Notes: a model not told the origin generated them from the letters alone. Counted from the first letter of the stretch, positions 1 through 5,924 are shown. The stretch is DNA of 10,009 bases from Candidatus Kerfeldbacteria bacterium (GCA_903867845.1 CAIPSZ010000002.1:1-10009), one strand, 5' to 3'. Made by a program: numbers and translations.

Positions 1-369
1 CAATCCAAAGCCCGGCAGATTATCCTGGCGAACGCGATTGAAGCGGTGGTTGGTGCCATCTACCTGGACCAGGGGTACAAAGGCGCGGAGAAGTTCATCT
101 CGGATCACGTGCTCACGCGGCTGAAGTACATTATGGATAACGACCTGGCGCGCGATGCGAAGAGCCGGTTCCAAGAGTCGGCGCAGGAGAAGCTTGGCAT
201 CACGCCAACGTACAAGGTCATGTCGCAGGTGGGGCCAGACCACAACAAGAAGTTCGTGGTGGCCGTGTACATTGGCGAGGAAAAAGTTGCAGAAGGTGAT
301 GGCACGAGCAAGCAGGAGGCGCAGATGGCGGCGGCCGCTGCTGGCTTGGTGGTGAAGAAGTGGAGCTAG
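1..369 (+). CDS. rnc: Ribonuclease III, C-terminal part (5' end outside window)
   Basis: RNase III cleaves double-stranded RNA, including rRNA precursors. The reading frame is open from base 1, so the N-terminal part of the catalytic domain is missing. The first residues contain the second conserved helix of the nuclease domain, IEAVVGAIYLDQG, in which the glutamate (residue 14 of the visible part) matches the metal-binding Glu117 of the E. coli enzyme. From about residue 55 there is a double-stranded RNA-binding domain: DAKSRFQE and PTYKV at its start, FVVAVYIGEEKVAEGDG in the sheet, and TSKQEAQMAAAAAGL as the C-terminal RNA-binding helix. The protein ends normally at TAG, and a hairpin terminator follows about 30 bp later. 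rnc next to smc is a widespread bacterial arrangement; here four small genes separate them. Identity is secure. Confidence 0.95.
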   Translation, partial: QSKARQIILANAIEAVVGAIYLDQGYKGAEKFISDHVLTRLKYIMDNDLARDAKSRFQESAQEKLGITPTYKVMSQVGPDHNKKFVVAVYIGEEKVAEGDGTSKQEAQMAAAAAGLVVKKWS

Positions 370-397
370 CCGAGTAACCTTTGATGCCAGGTAGTCA

Positions 398-427
398 TTG
401 ACCCATCAGGGTCTTTTTTGGTAGGGT
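398..427 (+). promoter_or_regulatory. Promoter for the first STAS gene, superimposed on the rnc terminator
   Basis: TTGACC at 398-403, an 18-bp spacer and TAGGGT at 422-427. The -35 shares bases with the 5' arm of the rnc terminator hairpin, and the T-run lies in the spacer. The predicted transcript would start near 434, about 28 nt before the GTG at 462. TAGGGT also occurs as the -10 of the minus-strand promoter at 2624-2652. Confidence 0.45.
400..419 (+). terminator. Intrinsic terminator after rnc
   Basis: Stem GACCC/GGGTC with loop ATCA, followed directly by six T. The stem is short (5 bp) but GC-rich with a perfect U-tract. Confidence 0.7.
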
Positions 428-461
428 CGGGGCAAAGAGAAACATTTCAAATGGAGGAAAC

Positions 462-818
462 GTGGAATTTGAAATCGTTCAGGAAGACTGCTTTCCCCGC
501 TTCCGCTTCCGGGGAGCGGTAACTGGTGGTGACCCGGTTACGAAGTTCCATGACTGCATTGGCGAGAAAATTGATGAAGGATTCCGGATGTTCATCGTCA
601 ATCTCGCTGAAGTTTCGTGGATCAATAGCGACGGCCTCGGCATGCTCATTGCCGCAATGACGACGGTCAAGAACGCGGGTGGACGTCTGGTACTTTGCAA
701 TACATCGGGTATTGATGCAGTACTCAAGATTACACGCTTGAAGAGCGTCTTCGAAATATACGTTTCCGAAACGCAAGCGCTTGAGGCATTGCAAGGTTCA
801 GGGTCAGCGCAGAGCTGA
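462..818 (+). CDS. STAS-domain protein (anti-sigma factor antagonist-like), phospho-acceptor serine present
   Basis: A 118-aa single-domain STAS protein. Members such as SpoIIAA and RsbV bind anti-sigma-factor kinases and are switched off by serine phosphorylation; whether this one does so is unknown. The core signature is at residues 53-60, WINSDGLG, followed by MLIAAMTTVKNAGGRLVL, the usual helix and strand. Aligned with SpoIIAA MDSSGLG, Ser56 falls on the phosphorylated Ser58, the preceding Asp is Asn55 and the following Ser is Asp57. The GTG start is chosen because GGAGG at 453-457 lies 4 nt upstream. The TGA stop lies inside the terminator hairpin. A paralogue follows immediately, sharing an ITRLKSVFE/ITRLASIFE block. 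No RsbW/SpoIIAB-type kinase or sigma factor is visible in the window, so the partner is unknown. Confidence 0.85.
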   Translation: MEFEIVQEDCFPRFRFRGAVTGGDPVTKFHDCIGEKIDEGFRMFIVNLAEVSWINSDGLGMLIAAMTTVKNAGGRLVLCNTSGIDAVLKITRLKSVFEIYVSETQALEALQGSGSAQS

Positions 819-827
819 CCCTTTTTT
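801..827 (+). terminator. Intrinsic terminator overlapping the end of the first STAS gene
   Basis: Perfect 8-bp stem GGGTCAGC/GCTGACCC with loop GCAGA, then six T. The stop codon TGA (816-818) is within the 3' arm, so the last five codons and the stop form the terminator. Confidence 0.85.
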
Positions 828-835
828 CATTGGTG

Positions 836-886
836 TTGACGTATGTACAGATTTTCCTTATTCATGGTTTTTCCCGTAGGTATACT
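836..886 (+). promoter_or_regulatory. Promoter region of the second STAS gene
   Basis: TTGACG at 836-841 is followed after 17 bp by TATTCA (859-864). A better -10-like TATACT is at 881-886, but only a poor -35 (TTATTC, 858-863) sits 17 bp before it. Either or both could be used; I cannot decide from sequence. Confidence 0.4.
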
Positions 887-916
887 GCACGCAAACACAT
901 ACACAAGGAGGCGAAC

Positions 917-1291
917 GTGCCATTCACCATTGAAAAAAAGGGAGACTGCAACGTCGTGTCTATTTCGGGGAAGTTTAGTGAGCATGGCGAAGAAGGGGCG
1001 ATGCTCGTCAGTGCGGTGCGCAATTGCATAACCATCGGCGAGGCGCGCATCATCGTCAATTTCGCCCAGTGCACGCGGCTCAACGATCCTGGGCTTGGGC
1101 ACATTGTCCACTCGTTCACCATAACGAAGAGTGCCGGTGGGCACTTCGCGCTGTGCGAAGCGAGTGAGGGTATTCTGAGTCTCCTACGCATTACCCGTCT
1201 CGCTTCGATCTTCGAGCACTTTGCGACCGAAGCAGACGCGGTTGCTACGCTCTCCCAGCGTCCGTTCGACAAAGGGCCAGCACCAAGCTGA
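917..1291 (+). CDS. STAS-domain protein with aspartate at the phospho-acceptor position
   Basis: A 124-aa STAS paralogue of the upstream gene. The signature reads RLNDPGLG (residues 54-61): aligned with SpoIIAA MDSSGLG, Asp57 replaces the phosphorylated serine and Pro58 follows it. The rest of the fold is present: ARIIVNFAQC strand, the HIVHSFTITKSAGGHFALC helix and strand, then LLRITRLASIFEHF. By analogy with Ser-to-Asp mutants of this family it may mimic the permanently phosphorylated, non-binding state, or it may act as a structural rather than switchable STAS protein; both are inferences. The GTG start at 917 is chosen over an upstream extension to 830 because AAGGAGG (905-911) lies 5 nt before it and homology starts here. 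It has its own promoter and its stop lies in the following terminator. Confidence 0.82.
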   Translation: MPFTIEKKGDCNVVSISGKFSEHGEEGAMLVSAVRNCITIGEARIIVNFAQCTRLNDPGLGHIVHSFTITKSAGGHFALCEASEGILSLLRITRLASIFEHFATEADAVATLSQRPFDKGPAPS

Positions 1292-1298
1292 CCCTTTT
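1274..1298 (+). terminator. Terminator overlapping the end of the second STAS gene
   Basis: GGGCCAGC/GCTGACCC, 8 bp with one C-A mismatch, loop ACCAA, then TTTT. The TGA stop (1289-1291) is in the 3' arm, as in the upstream paralogue. It looks like a diverged duplicate of the 801-827 terminator. Confidence 0.65.
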
Positions 1299-1301
1299 CC
1301 A

Positions 1302-1330
1302 TTGACGCAGGTCATCGCCCCGTGTACGCT
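1302..1330 (+). promoter_or_regulatory. Promoter of the phosphoribosyltransferase gene
   Basis: TTGACG (1302-1307), 17-bp spacer, TACGCT (1325-1330), starting 4 bp after the preceding terminator. Predicted start of transcription near 1337. Confidence 0.6.
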
Positions 1331-1375
1331 GCGGGCAAAGACACCGAACGTTAACAACTCCCAACCCAAGAAAGG

Positions 1376-2029
1376 ATGGGTATTTTTTTGAACGAACAAC
1401 AGAAACAGGACTTGTGGCAAAGCCTTTGTAACGTCGGAGTGGTTCGTGATAACCAGCACATCATCTTAAGCAGTGACATGCATACAAGAATTTACGCAAA
1501 CCTCGTACCAGCCGGTATTCCTATTGAACTGCTCCAGCAGCTCGTCCGTTGGGCGGCTGAAGAAGTGGGGGGCCTCGTCAAACCTGATACCATTTTCATG
1601 GGTATTGGCTGCGGCTTCTGGTACGCTGCGCAAGTTGCCCATCACTACAGCCGACACTGCGTCTACGCTGAAAAGTCTACTACAGGCTCGTTGATCCTCC
1701 GACGTGATCAGGGCACTGCAGTTGAGGATCATTCAGTCATTGTCGTTGACGATGTGATGACCGAAGGCGCAACATTCAAGCGCCTGCATGCACTCGTTGA
1801 TTCCTGCCATGGCCACCACGTGGCGAACGTGGTATTCCTTGACCGGTCACCGCACGTAACCCATTCTTTCGTTGCCGGAGTCCCAACGTACAAAATGCGC
1901 CAGGAGGCGTTTCCAGTTTGGACCGCCGCAGATTGTCCAAGCTGCATCGCGGGAATCCCCTATAGCATCCAGCACGGGAAAGGCGCAGAGGTCTTTCACC
2001 TTAAAGGTCAACCAACCAAAAAATCGTAA
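1376..2029 (+). CDS. Type I phosphoribosyltransferase, orotate phosphoribosyltransferase-like
   Basis: A cytoplasmic PRTase-fold protein of about 213-217 aa. The PRPP-binding motif VIVVDDVMTEGATF is at residues 121-134, with the acidic pair Asp125-Asp126 and the loop TEGAT. Upstream, DTIFMGIGCGFWYAAQVA (71-88) sits where OPRTs have the VGPATGG pyrophosphate-binding loop, and HCVYAEK (94-100) resembles the following strand of that family. A C-terminal CPSC (187-190) followed by AGIPYSIQHG suggests a zinc or structural knuckle. Family level is firm; the base substrate is not, since the ATGG-type loop reads IGCG. The start is ambiguous: ATG at 1376 has AAAGG directly abutting it, too close to act as its Shine-Dalgarno, whereas TTG at 1388 lies 11 nt after AAAGGA and may be the true start. 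Confidence 0.75.
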   Translation: MGIFLNEQQKQDLWQSLCNVGVVRDNQHIILSSDMHTRIYANLVPAGIPIELLQQLVRWAAEEVGGLVKPDTIFMGIGCGFWYAAQVAHHYSRHCVYAEKSTTGSLILRRDQGTAVEDHSVIVVDDVMTEGATFKRLHALVDSCHGHHVANVVFLDRSPHVTHSFVAGVPTYKMRQEAFPVWTAADCPSCIAGIPYSIQHGKGAEVFHLKGQPTKKS

Positions 2030-2040
2030 ATTTCAGTCAG

Positions 2041-2067
2041 CCGGTCAAGTCTTACTTGGCCGGTTTT
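2041..2067 (+). terminator. Intrinsic terminator after the phosphoribosyltransferase gene
   Basis: 10-bp stem CCGGTCAAGT/ACTTGGCCGG (one G-T pair), loop CTT, then TTTT. Confidence 0.8.
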
Positions 2068-2075
2068 CTCTTTGC

Positions 2076-2104
2076 TTGACGGAGCACTTGGCGGTGGTAC
2101 AGTG
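2076..2104 (+). promoter_or_regulatory. Promoter of the 88-aa gene
   Basis: TTGACG (2076-2081), 17-bp spacer, TACAGT (2099-2104). Transcription would begin near 2111, about 34 nt before the ATG. Confidence 0.6.
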
Positions 2105-2144
2105 ACATTACGAAAAAAGAAAAACACACAACTGAGGAGTGCTC

Positions 2145-2411
2145 ATGCCAGACAAGAAAAATACTGGTCACGTTGAACTCGTTGGACCCAAACCGGGTGA
2201 GTTCATCATTTACGTTCAGGAAGGTCGACTGGTCCCCGGGCACACACTCTCCTTTGCGGACCCAGGGACAAATGTACAAGCGCAGGTTCACGTCTTGGAA
2301 ATCCTCCGAGCACGTGAACCGGTCGCCGAGGTCTCCAGCGGGTACTGCCTTATCCAGGTAGCACACGCAACAGTGCTTCCCGTTGAACGCACGGAGCTTA
2401 CGTGGGGCTAG
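2145..2411 (+). CDS. Small protein resembling EF-Tu/IF2 domain 2 (beta-barrel)
   Basis: An 88-aa soluble protein, rich in predicted beta strands. The pattern HVELVGPKPGEFIIYV, then GRLVPGHTLSFADPG, then AQVHVLEILRAREPVAEVSS and GYCLIQV resembles domain 2 of translational GTPases (G-x-hydrophobic-x-x-G, a strand carrying the I-x-x-x-x-x-P-V-x-x-A motif, then G-x-x-h-x-h). Stand-alone proteins of this size, annotated translation elongation factor-like, are known. There is no GTPase domain, so any link to translation is inference. The ATG at 2145 is preferred over an in-frame GTG at 2139 because GAGGAG (2134-2139) is spaced 5 nt from it. It is a single-gene unit between its own promoter and a bidirectional terminator. 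It could instead be an unrelated small beta-barrel. Confidence 0.6.
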   Translation: MPDKKNTGHVELVGPKPGEFIIYVQEGRLVPGHTLSFADPGTNVQAQVHVLEILRAREPVAEVSSGYCLIQVAHATVLPVERTELTWG

Positions 2412-2447
2412 CCGACGCGTGACTCGTTGAAGTCCCCTATAAGAAAT

Positions 2448-2475
2448 GCCGCTTCGATCATTCGGAGCGGCTTTT
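2448..2475. terminator. Bidirectional terminator between convergent small genes
   Basis: GCCGCTTCG/CGGAGCGGC, 9 bp with one G-T pair, loop ATCATT, flanked by TTTT on the plus strand; read on the minus strand the same hairpin is followed by ATTTCTTAT. The plus-strand T-run overlaps the stop codon of the minus-strand gene at 2474-2593. Confidence 0.75.
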
Positions 2476-2593
2476 ACTTCTTCGAGGATTTCCTTTCGCT
2501 ACGGTGGAGCTGGTAGATGGTGAAGAAAATCATGCCAGCTGACACGAGCAATCCCAGGGTAAGTATCCAGAGAATTTCTTCAACTGTCTCCAA
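2474..2593 (-). CDS. 39-aa single-pass membrane microprotein, unknown function
   Basis: A short minus-strand gene. It starts with TTG (complement of 2591-2593) behind a good Shine-Dalgarno, AAAGGGG (complement of 2600-2606), spaced 6 nt. The product has a short acidic N-terminus (METVEE), one hydrophobic helix of about 20 residues that includes ILWILTLGLLVSAG and IFFTIY, and a basic C-terminus (HRSERKSSKK). By the positive-inside rule the C-terminus should be cytoplasmic. A minus-strand promoter, TTGACG-17 bp-TAGGGT, lies just upstream, and the terminator lies just after its stop. The promoter, ribosome-binding site, membrane helix and terminator together argue for a real gene. I recognise no family. 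Confidence 0.65.
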   Translation of the reverse strand: METVEEILWILTLGLLVSAGMIFFTIYQLHRSERKSSKK

Positions 2594-2623
2594 AGTGAAC
2601 CCCTTTCACGAGCAATTTGCTCT

Positions 2624-2652
2624 ACCCTAGGCGTCCGAGGCAGGGGCGTCAA
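2624..2652 (-). promoter_or_regulatory. Minus-strand promoter of the 39-aa membrane microprotein
   Basis: On the minus strand: TTGACG (complement of 2647-2652), 17-bp spacer, TAGGGT (complement of 2624-2629). It is back to back with the smc promoter, with 5 bp between the two -35 boxes. Confidence 0.6.
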
Positions 2653-2657
2653 GCGCG

Positions 2658-2687
2658 TTGCCCGGCAACCACATTGCCTGGTACACT
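2658..2687 (+). promoter_or_regulatory. smc promoter
   Basis: TTGCCC (2658-2663), 18-bp spacer, TACACT (2682-2687). Transcription would begin near 2694, leaving a 5' untranslated region of about 22 nt with no Shine-Dalgarno before the ATG at 2716. The -10 hexamer is identical to those of rpsP and trmD. Confidence 0.5.
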
Positions 2688-2715
2688 ACGGGTATTCCGT
2701 CGCTTTTGTCGTGCA

Positions 2716-5382
2716 ATGTACCTCGAGAAACTCGAAATTCAAGGTTTCAAGTCATTCGCCCACAAGACCACGCTGCAGTTCCAGCGCGGGATTGCCGCCG
2801 TGGTCGGCCCGAATGGCTCGGGCAAGTCGAATATCGCCGATGCCATCCGCTGGGTGCTTGGGGAGCAATCGCTCAAGCTCATCCGCGGCAAGAAGAGTGA
2901 GGACGTCATCTTTGCGGGATCGGATAAGAAGACTAAGCTTGGTTCAGCTGAAGTCACGCTCACTCTGGATAACACCGAAGGGAAGGCAGATATTGGGTAC
3001 ACGAACTTGTCCGTCACCCGGCGCATCTTCAAGGATGGTACATCCGAGTACCTCATTAACGGAGCGGCAGGTCGATTAGCTGATATCCAAATGCTCCTCG
3101 CCAAGTCGAACATCGGGCAGCGCACCTACTCGGTCATTGGTCAAAACGCCGTAGACGCAGTGCTCCTGGCTACCCCACGCGAGCGCAAGGAGTTCTTCGA
3201 CGAAGCCGCTGGTGTCAGGCCACACCAGCTCAAGCGCGAATCGGCTGAGCGCAAGCTGGAAGCCACGCGAGAAAACCTCGCCCAAGCCCAACTCCTCATC
3301 GATGAAATTGCTCCACGCCTGCGCTCTCTTACTCGCCAGGTGAAGCGTTTAGGCGAGCGTGAGGAAATCCAAAAGGGACTGCGCCAGCACCAAGTAGCAG
3401 CGTACTCTGCCAAGCTCATGGGATTGCGCGATGAAGTTGCGGAGGTCCAAGCCAAGGTTGATGAAAGTGAGGCAGAGCAGGAAAAAGGTTTGGCCAAAGT
3501 TGCGAGCATTCAGAAAAAACTGGACACCGAAGAACGTGGTGCCTCGCGTCAAGAATCGTTCACCCAATTGCAGCGGACCTACCAGCAGCTCGTGGACCAG
3601 CGCAACCGAACTCTCACGGATCGGGCGGCACTTGCTGGTAAAGTTGCCGCAACTTTAGCTCAAGCTGGCCAGAGCAACGTCACGTGGCTTGCCCAGCGCA
3701 AAGCCGACCTGGATAGCCAGCTCCAGCACACTACCGAAGATTTAGAGAGTGTGAAGACCAAGCTCCAGAAGTTTGAAAGCCAAGCCAAGGCTGCAGACGA
3801 GGAACGAGAGGCGCTAGAAAGAGAATTGAAAGCAATTGAAGGGAGCCTGCTCAAAGCTGAGCAAGCCTTGAAGACACGCACCACGATGACGCTCCCCGAC
3901 CTTGCAAAAGAAGTGGTGGAGGTCGTCACCAACCACCAGAAGTTTTTAGGCGCGATCCGTAGTGCGAACACCCCGGAAGAATTCACCGCGCTCAAACACG
4001 AAGCGCATCGCCTGGAAACGGATGCCGACAAGTTCGTGCGCAAAGTGCAGAGCCAAGCCCCGTCCATCGATCCTGCTGAGCTCTTAGCCTTACAGCACCG
4101 ATTGCACGAGACCATGAAGAAGCGCGAGCTCGTCGCCACAAACGTCCATGACGTGGGCTCGGAGCAGCGCATTCTGGACGAGCGCTATAAGTACCTGCAG
4201 CAGCAGGGTGTACGGATTAAGGACGAGCTGGTTAAAGTGGAACGCGAGGTGAAGCTGGCAAACTTAAAGCCCGCGAGCAAAGCGGAAGCCGATGCTGCGC
4301 TGCAAAAAGCCGAAGCCGAAATTGACCACCAGCTTGCCACGATAGATGCTCAGCTAGCCACTGCACGCAAGGAAATTGACCAGTTCAACCACTTGGAGCA
4401 GACCAAGCGCGACACGCTGTTCAGCCTGCAGAAGGACGCGCGCCAAGCCCAGGATGACGTCCGCGAAGTGGAGAGCACGCTCGGAGATTTGCGCGTGGAG
4501 CTCGCGCGGTTAGAAACGCGTGAGGAAGACTTGCTGCGGGAAATCCATGCGGAACTACCAGCGGAAATGATCGAGCATGTGGAAAAGGTGGCGAAAGCGC
4601 CAGCGGTCGATGTTTCAGCGAGCGAGCAGGAAATTGCCAAAGCCAAGCACGCTTTGGAACTCATTGGCGGCATTGATGAGAACGCGCAGCAAGAGTACAA
4701 GGAGACGAACGAGCGCTACACCTTCCTCACCACCCAAGTAGCAGACCTCACCAAAGCGGCCGAGGATTTGGAAACCGCTATTGAGAAATTGGAGAAGCAC
4801 ATTAAGGAACGGTTTGAAGCCTCGTTCGAGCGCGTGGCAACCGAGTTCAGCAAGTACTTTAAAACCCTGTTCAATGGTGGGCATGCCAGTATCGAACTAG
4901 TAAAGGAAGAAATCTTGCCACCATCAGAACAGGGTGACGAAGGGGAAGAAGATGAGGACGACGAGGAGGATGACGAAATCCTGAACGCTGGGCCAAAACC
5001 CCGCGGTGAGAAGGTGGTTACGGGTGTGGAAATTTACGCCACGCCACCGGGCAAGCGCATGAAGGGTATTGGCATGCTCTCGGGTGGCGAGCGTGCGCTT
5101 ACCTCGATTGCGCTCATCTGCGCCATCCTCGCCTCAAACCCCTCCCCGTTCGTGGTGCTGGATGAAGTCGACGCGGCGTTGGACGAATCCAACTCCATTC
5201 GGTTCGCGCAGATCCTGGAAAAGCTGGCGCACAAGACCCAGTTCATCACCATCACCCACAACCGCGCCACCATGCAGCGCGCCTCCCTCCTCTACGGCGT
5301 GACCATGGGCGACGACGGCGTGTCTAAGCTCCTGTCCGTGAAAATGGAGGACGTGGACAAGGTGGTTGGCGGCAGGGCCTAA
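2716..5382 (+). CDS. smc: Chromosome segregation ATPase SMC, short form without a recognisable hinge
   Basis: SMC proteins dimerise and use ATP to organise chromosomes. This one is 888 aa against about 1150-1200 usually. The N-terminal head has Walker A GPNGSGKS (31-38) and the Q-loop region YSVIGQNAVD; the coil begins after FFDEAAGVRPHQLK (about 160-175). The C-terminal head has the pre-head block IGGIDENAQQEY (from 650), YFKTLFNGG, signature LSGGERALT (788-796), Walker B FVVLDEVDAALDE (812-824, Asp816-Glu817) and switch ITITHN. Between the coils, where the glycine-rich hinge should be, only a helical-looking segment (about 390-455) is seen, with no hinge motif and no CxxC zinc hook. A head insertion (about 738-765) carries a run of Asp/Glu. 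ATG 2716 begins the conserved MYLEKLEIQGFKSFA; the frame is open upstream to 2617 but unconserved. No scpA or scpB is nearby. Confidence 0.95.
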   Translation: MYLEKLEIQGFKSFAHKTTLQFQRGIAAVVGPNGSGKSNIADAIRWVLGEQSLKLIRGKKSEDVIFAGSDKKTKLGSAEVTLTLDNTEGKADIGYTNLSVTRRIFKDGTSEYLINGAAGRLADIQMLLAKSNIGQRTYSVIGQNAVDAVLLATPRERKEFFDEAAGVRPHQLKRESAERKLEATRENLAQAQLLIDEIAPRLRSLTRQVKRLGEREEIQKGLRQHQVAAYSAKLMGLRDEVAEVQAKVDESEAEQEKGLAKVASIQKKLDTEERGASRQESFTQLQRTYQQLVDQRNRTLTDRAALAGKVAATLAQAGQSNVTWLAQRKADLDSQLQHTTEDLESVKTKLQKFESQAKAADEEREALERELKAIEGSLLKAEQALKTRTTMTLPDLAKEVVEVVTNHQKFLGAIRSANTPEEFTALKHEAHRLETDADKFVRKVQSQAPSIDPAELLALQHRLHETMKKRELVATNVHDVGSEQRILDERYKYLQQQGVRIKDELVKVEREVKLANLKPASKAEADAALQKAEAEIDHQLATIDAQLATARKEIDQFNHLEQTKRDTLFSLQKDARQAQDDVREVESTLGDLRVELARLETREEDLLREIHAELPAEMIEHVEKVAKAPAVDVSASEQEIAKAKHALELIGGIDENAQQEYKETNERYTFLTTQVADLTKAAEDLETAIEKLEKHIKERFEASFERVATEFSKYFKTLFNGGHASIELVKEEILPPSEQGDEGEEDEDDEEDDEILNAGPKPRGEKVVTGVEIYATPPGKRMKGIGMLSGGERALTSIALICAILASNPSPFVVLDEVDAALDESNSIRFAQILEKLAHKTQFITITHNRATMQRASLLYGVTMGDDGVSKLLSVKMEDVDKVVGGRA

Positions 5383-5390
5383 GCCTGGGC

Positions 5391-5419
5391 TTGACCAAAG
5401 TTCAGTAAGTCATTACACT
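5391..5419 (+). promoter_or_regulatory. rpsP promoter, predicting a nearly leaderless mRNA
   Basis: TTGACC (5391-5396), 17-bp spacer, TACACT (5414-5419). Transcription would start about 5425-5427, 3-5 nt before the ATG at 5430, leaving no room for a Shine-Dalgarno. No terminator is seen between smc and this promoter, so read-through from smc may also transcribe rpsP. Confidence 0.65.
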
Positions 5420-5429
5420 ACGCCCACAT

Positions 5430-5882
5430 ATGGTTTCCATCCGTCTTTCTCGTGTCGGCAAGAAGAACCACGCCTCATTCCGCTTCGTCGTGTCTGACAA
5501 GCGGAAGGACCTGTACGGTCCAGCGCTGGAGATTTTGGGCTGGTACGACCCCCACGTAAATCCAACAGCTATTAATGTGAAGGGTGACCGCGTGCAGTAC
5601 TGGTTGAGTAAAGGCGCTAAGTCTTCGGCTACGGTCCACAACCTTCTTGTCACCGCAGGCGTCATTAAGGCTGAGAAGGTGGTAAAGGCGCACGCCAAGA
5701 AGGAAAAGGTCGATCCTGCCACCGCCGCAAAGACCGAAGCGCCCAAAGCTGAGGCCCCAAAAGTTGAAGCGAAAGCAGAGACTCCTAAGGCAGAGGTAAA
5801 GGCAGAAGAACCAAAGACCGAAGAGAAGCCCGCCGAAGCACCCAAGGAAGAACCGAAGAAGGCAGACGCGCCGGCCGCATAA
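5430..5882 (+). CDS. rpsP: 30S ribosomal protein bS16 with a long low-complexity C-terminal tail
   Basis: bS16 is an assembly protein of the small subunit that binds 16S rRNA. Residues 1-80 are the conserved protein: MVSIRLSRVGKKNHASFRFV, LEILGWYDPH, then QYWLSKGAKSSATVHNLL and AGVI. The usual length is about 80-90 aa, but this protein is 150 aa. Residues from about 80 to 150 are a tail made almost entirely of Lys, Ala, Glu and Pro in loose KAEAPK-like repeats, basic near the core and mixed charge further out, probably disordered. ATG 5430 is the natural start, matching the family N-terminus, although no Shine-Dalgarno precedes it. It follows smc by 47 bp and ends at its own terminator. ffh, which often precedes rpsP, is not present. 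Confidence 0.97.
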   Translation: MVSIRLSRVGKKNHASFRFVVSDKRKDLYGPALEILGWYDPHVNPTAINVKGDRVQYWLSKGAKSSATVHNLLVTAGVIKAEKVVKAHAKKEKVDPATAAKTEAPKAEAPKVEAKAETPKAEVKAEEPKTEEKPAEAPKEEPKKADAPAA

Positions 5883-5895
5883 TCCCATCAATTCC

Positions 5896-5919
5896 AAAAG
5901 AGCCGCAAGGCTCTTTTTT
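5896..5919 (+). terminator. Intrinsic terminator after rpsP
   Basis: AAAAGAGCC/GGCTCTTTT with a GCAA tetraloop and a run of six T. Confidence 0.85.
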
Positions 5920-5924
5920 GTATT

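Noticed and set aside
830..916. In-frame extension of the second STAS gene
   Set aside because: It would code through the promoter region and has no ribosome-binding site; AAGGAGG is placed for the GTG at 917.
2617..2715. In-frame N-terminal extension of smc by 33 codons
   Set aside because: The extension is not SMC-like, crosses both divergent promoters, and the conserved family start MYLEKLEIQGFKSF begins at 2716.
3660..4172. 170-codon minus-strand open frame inside smc
   Set aside because: Composition is Ser/Ala/Leu-rich as expected for the reverse of coiled-coil codons; no promoter or ribosome-binding site; the plus strand is clearly smc.
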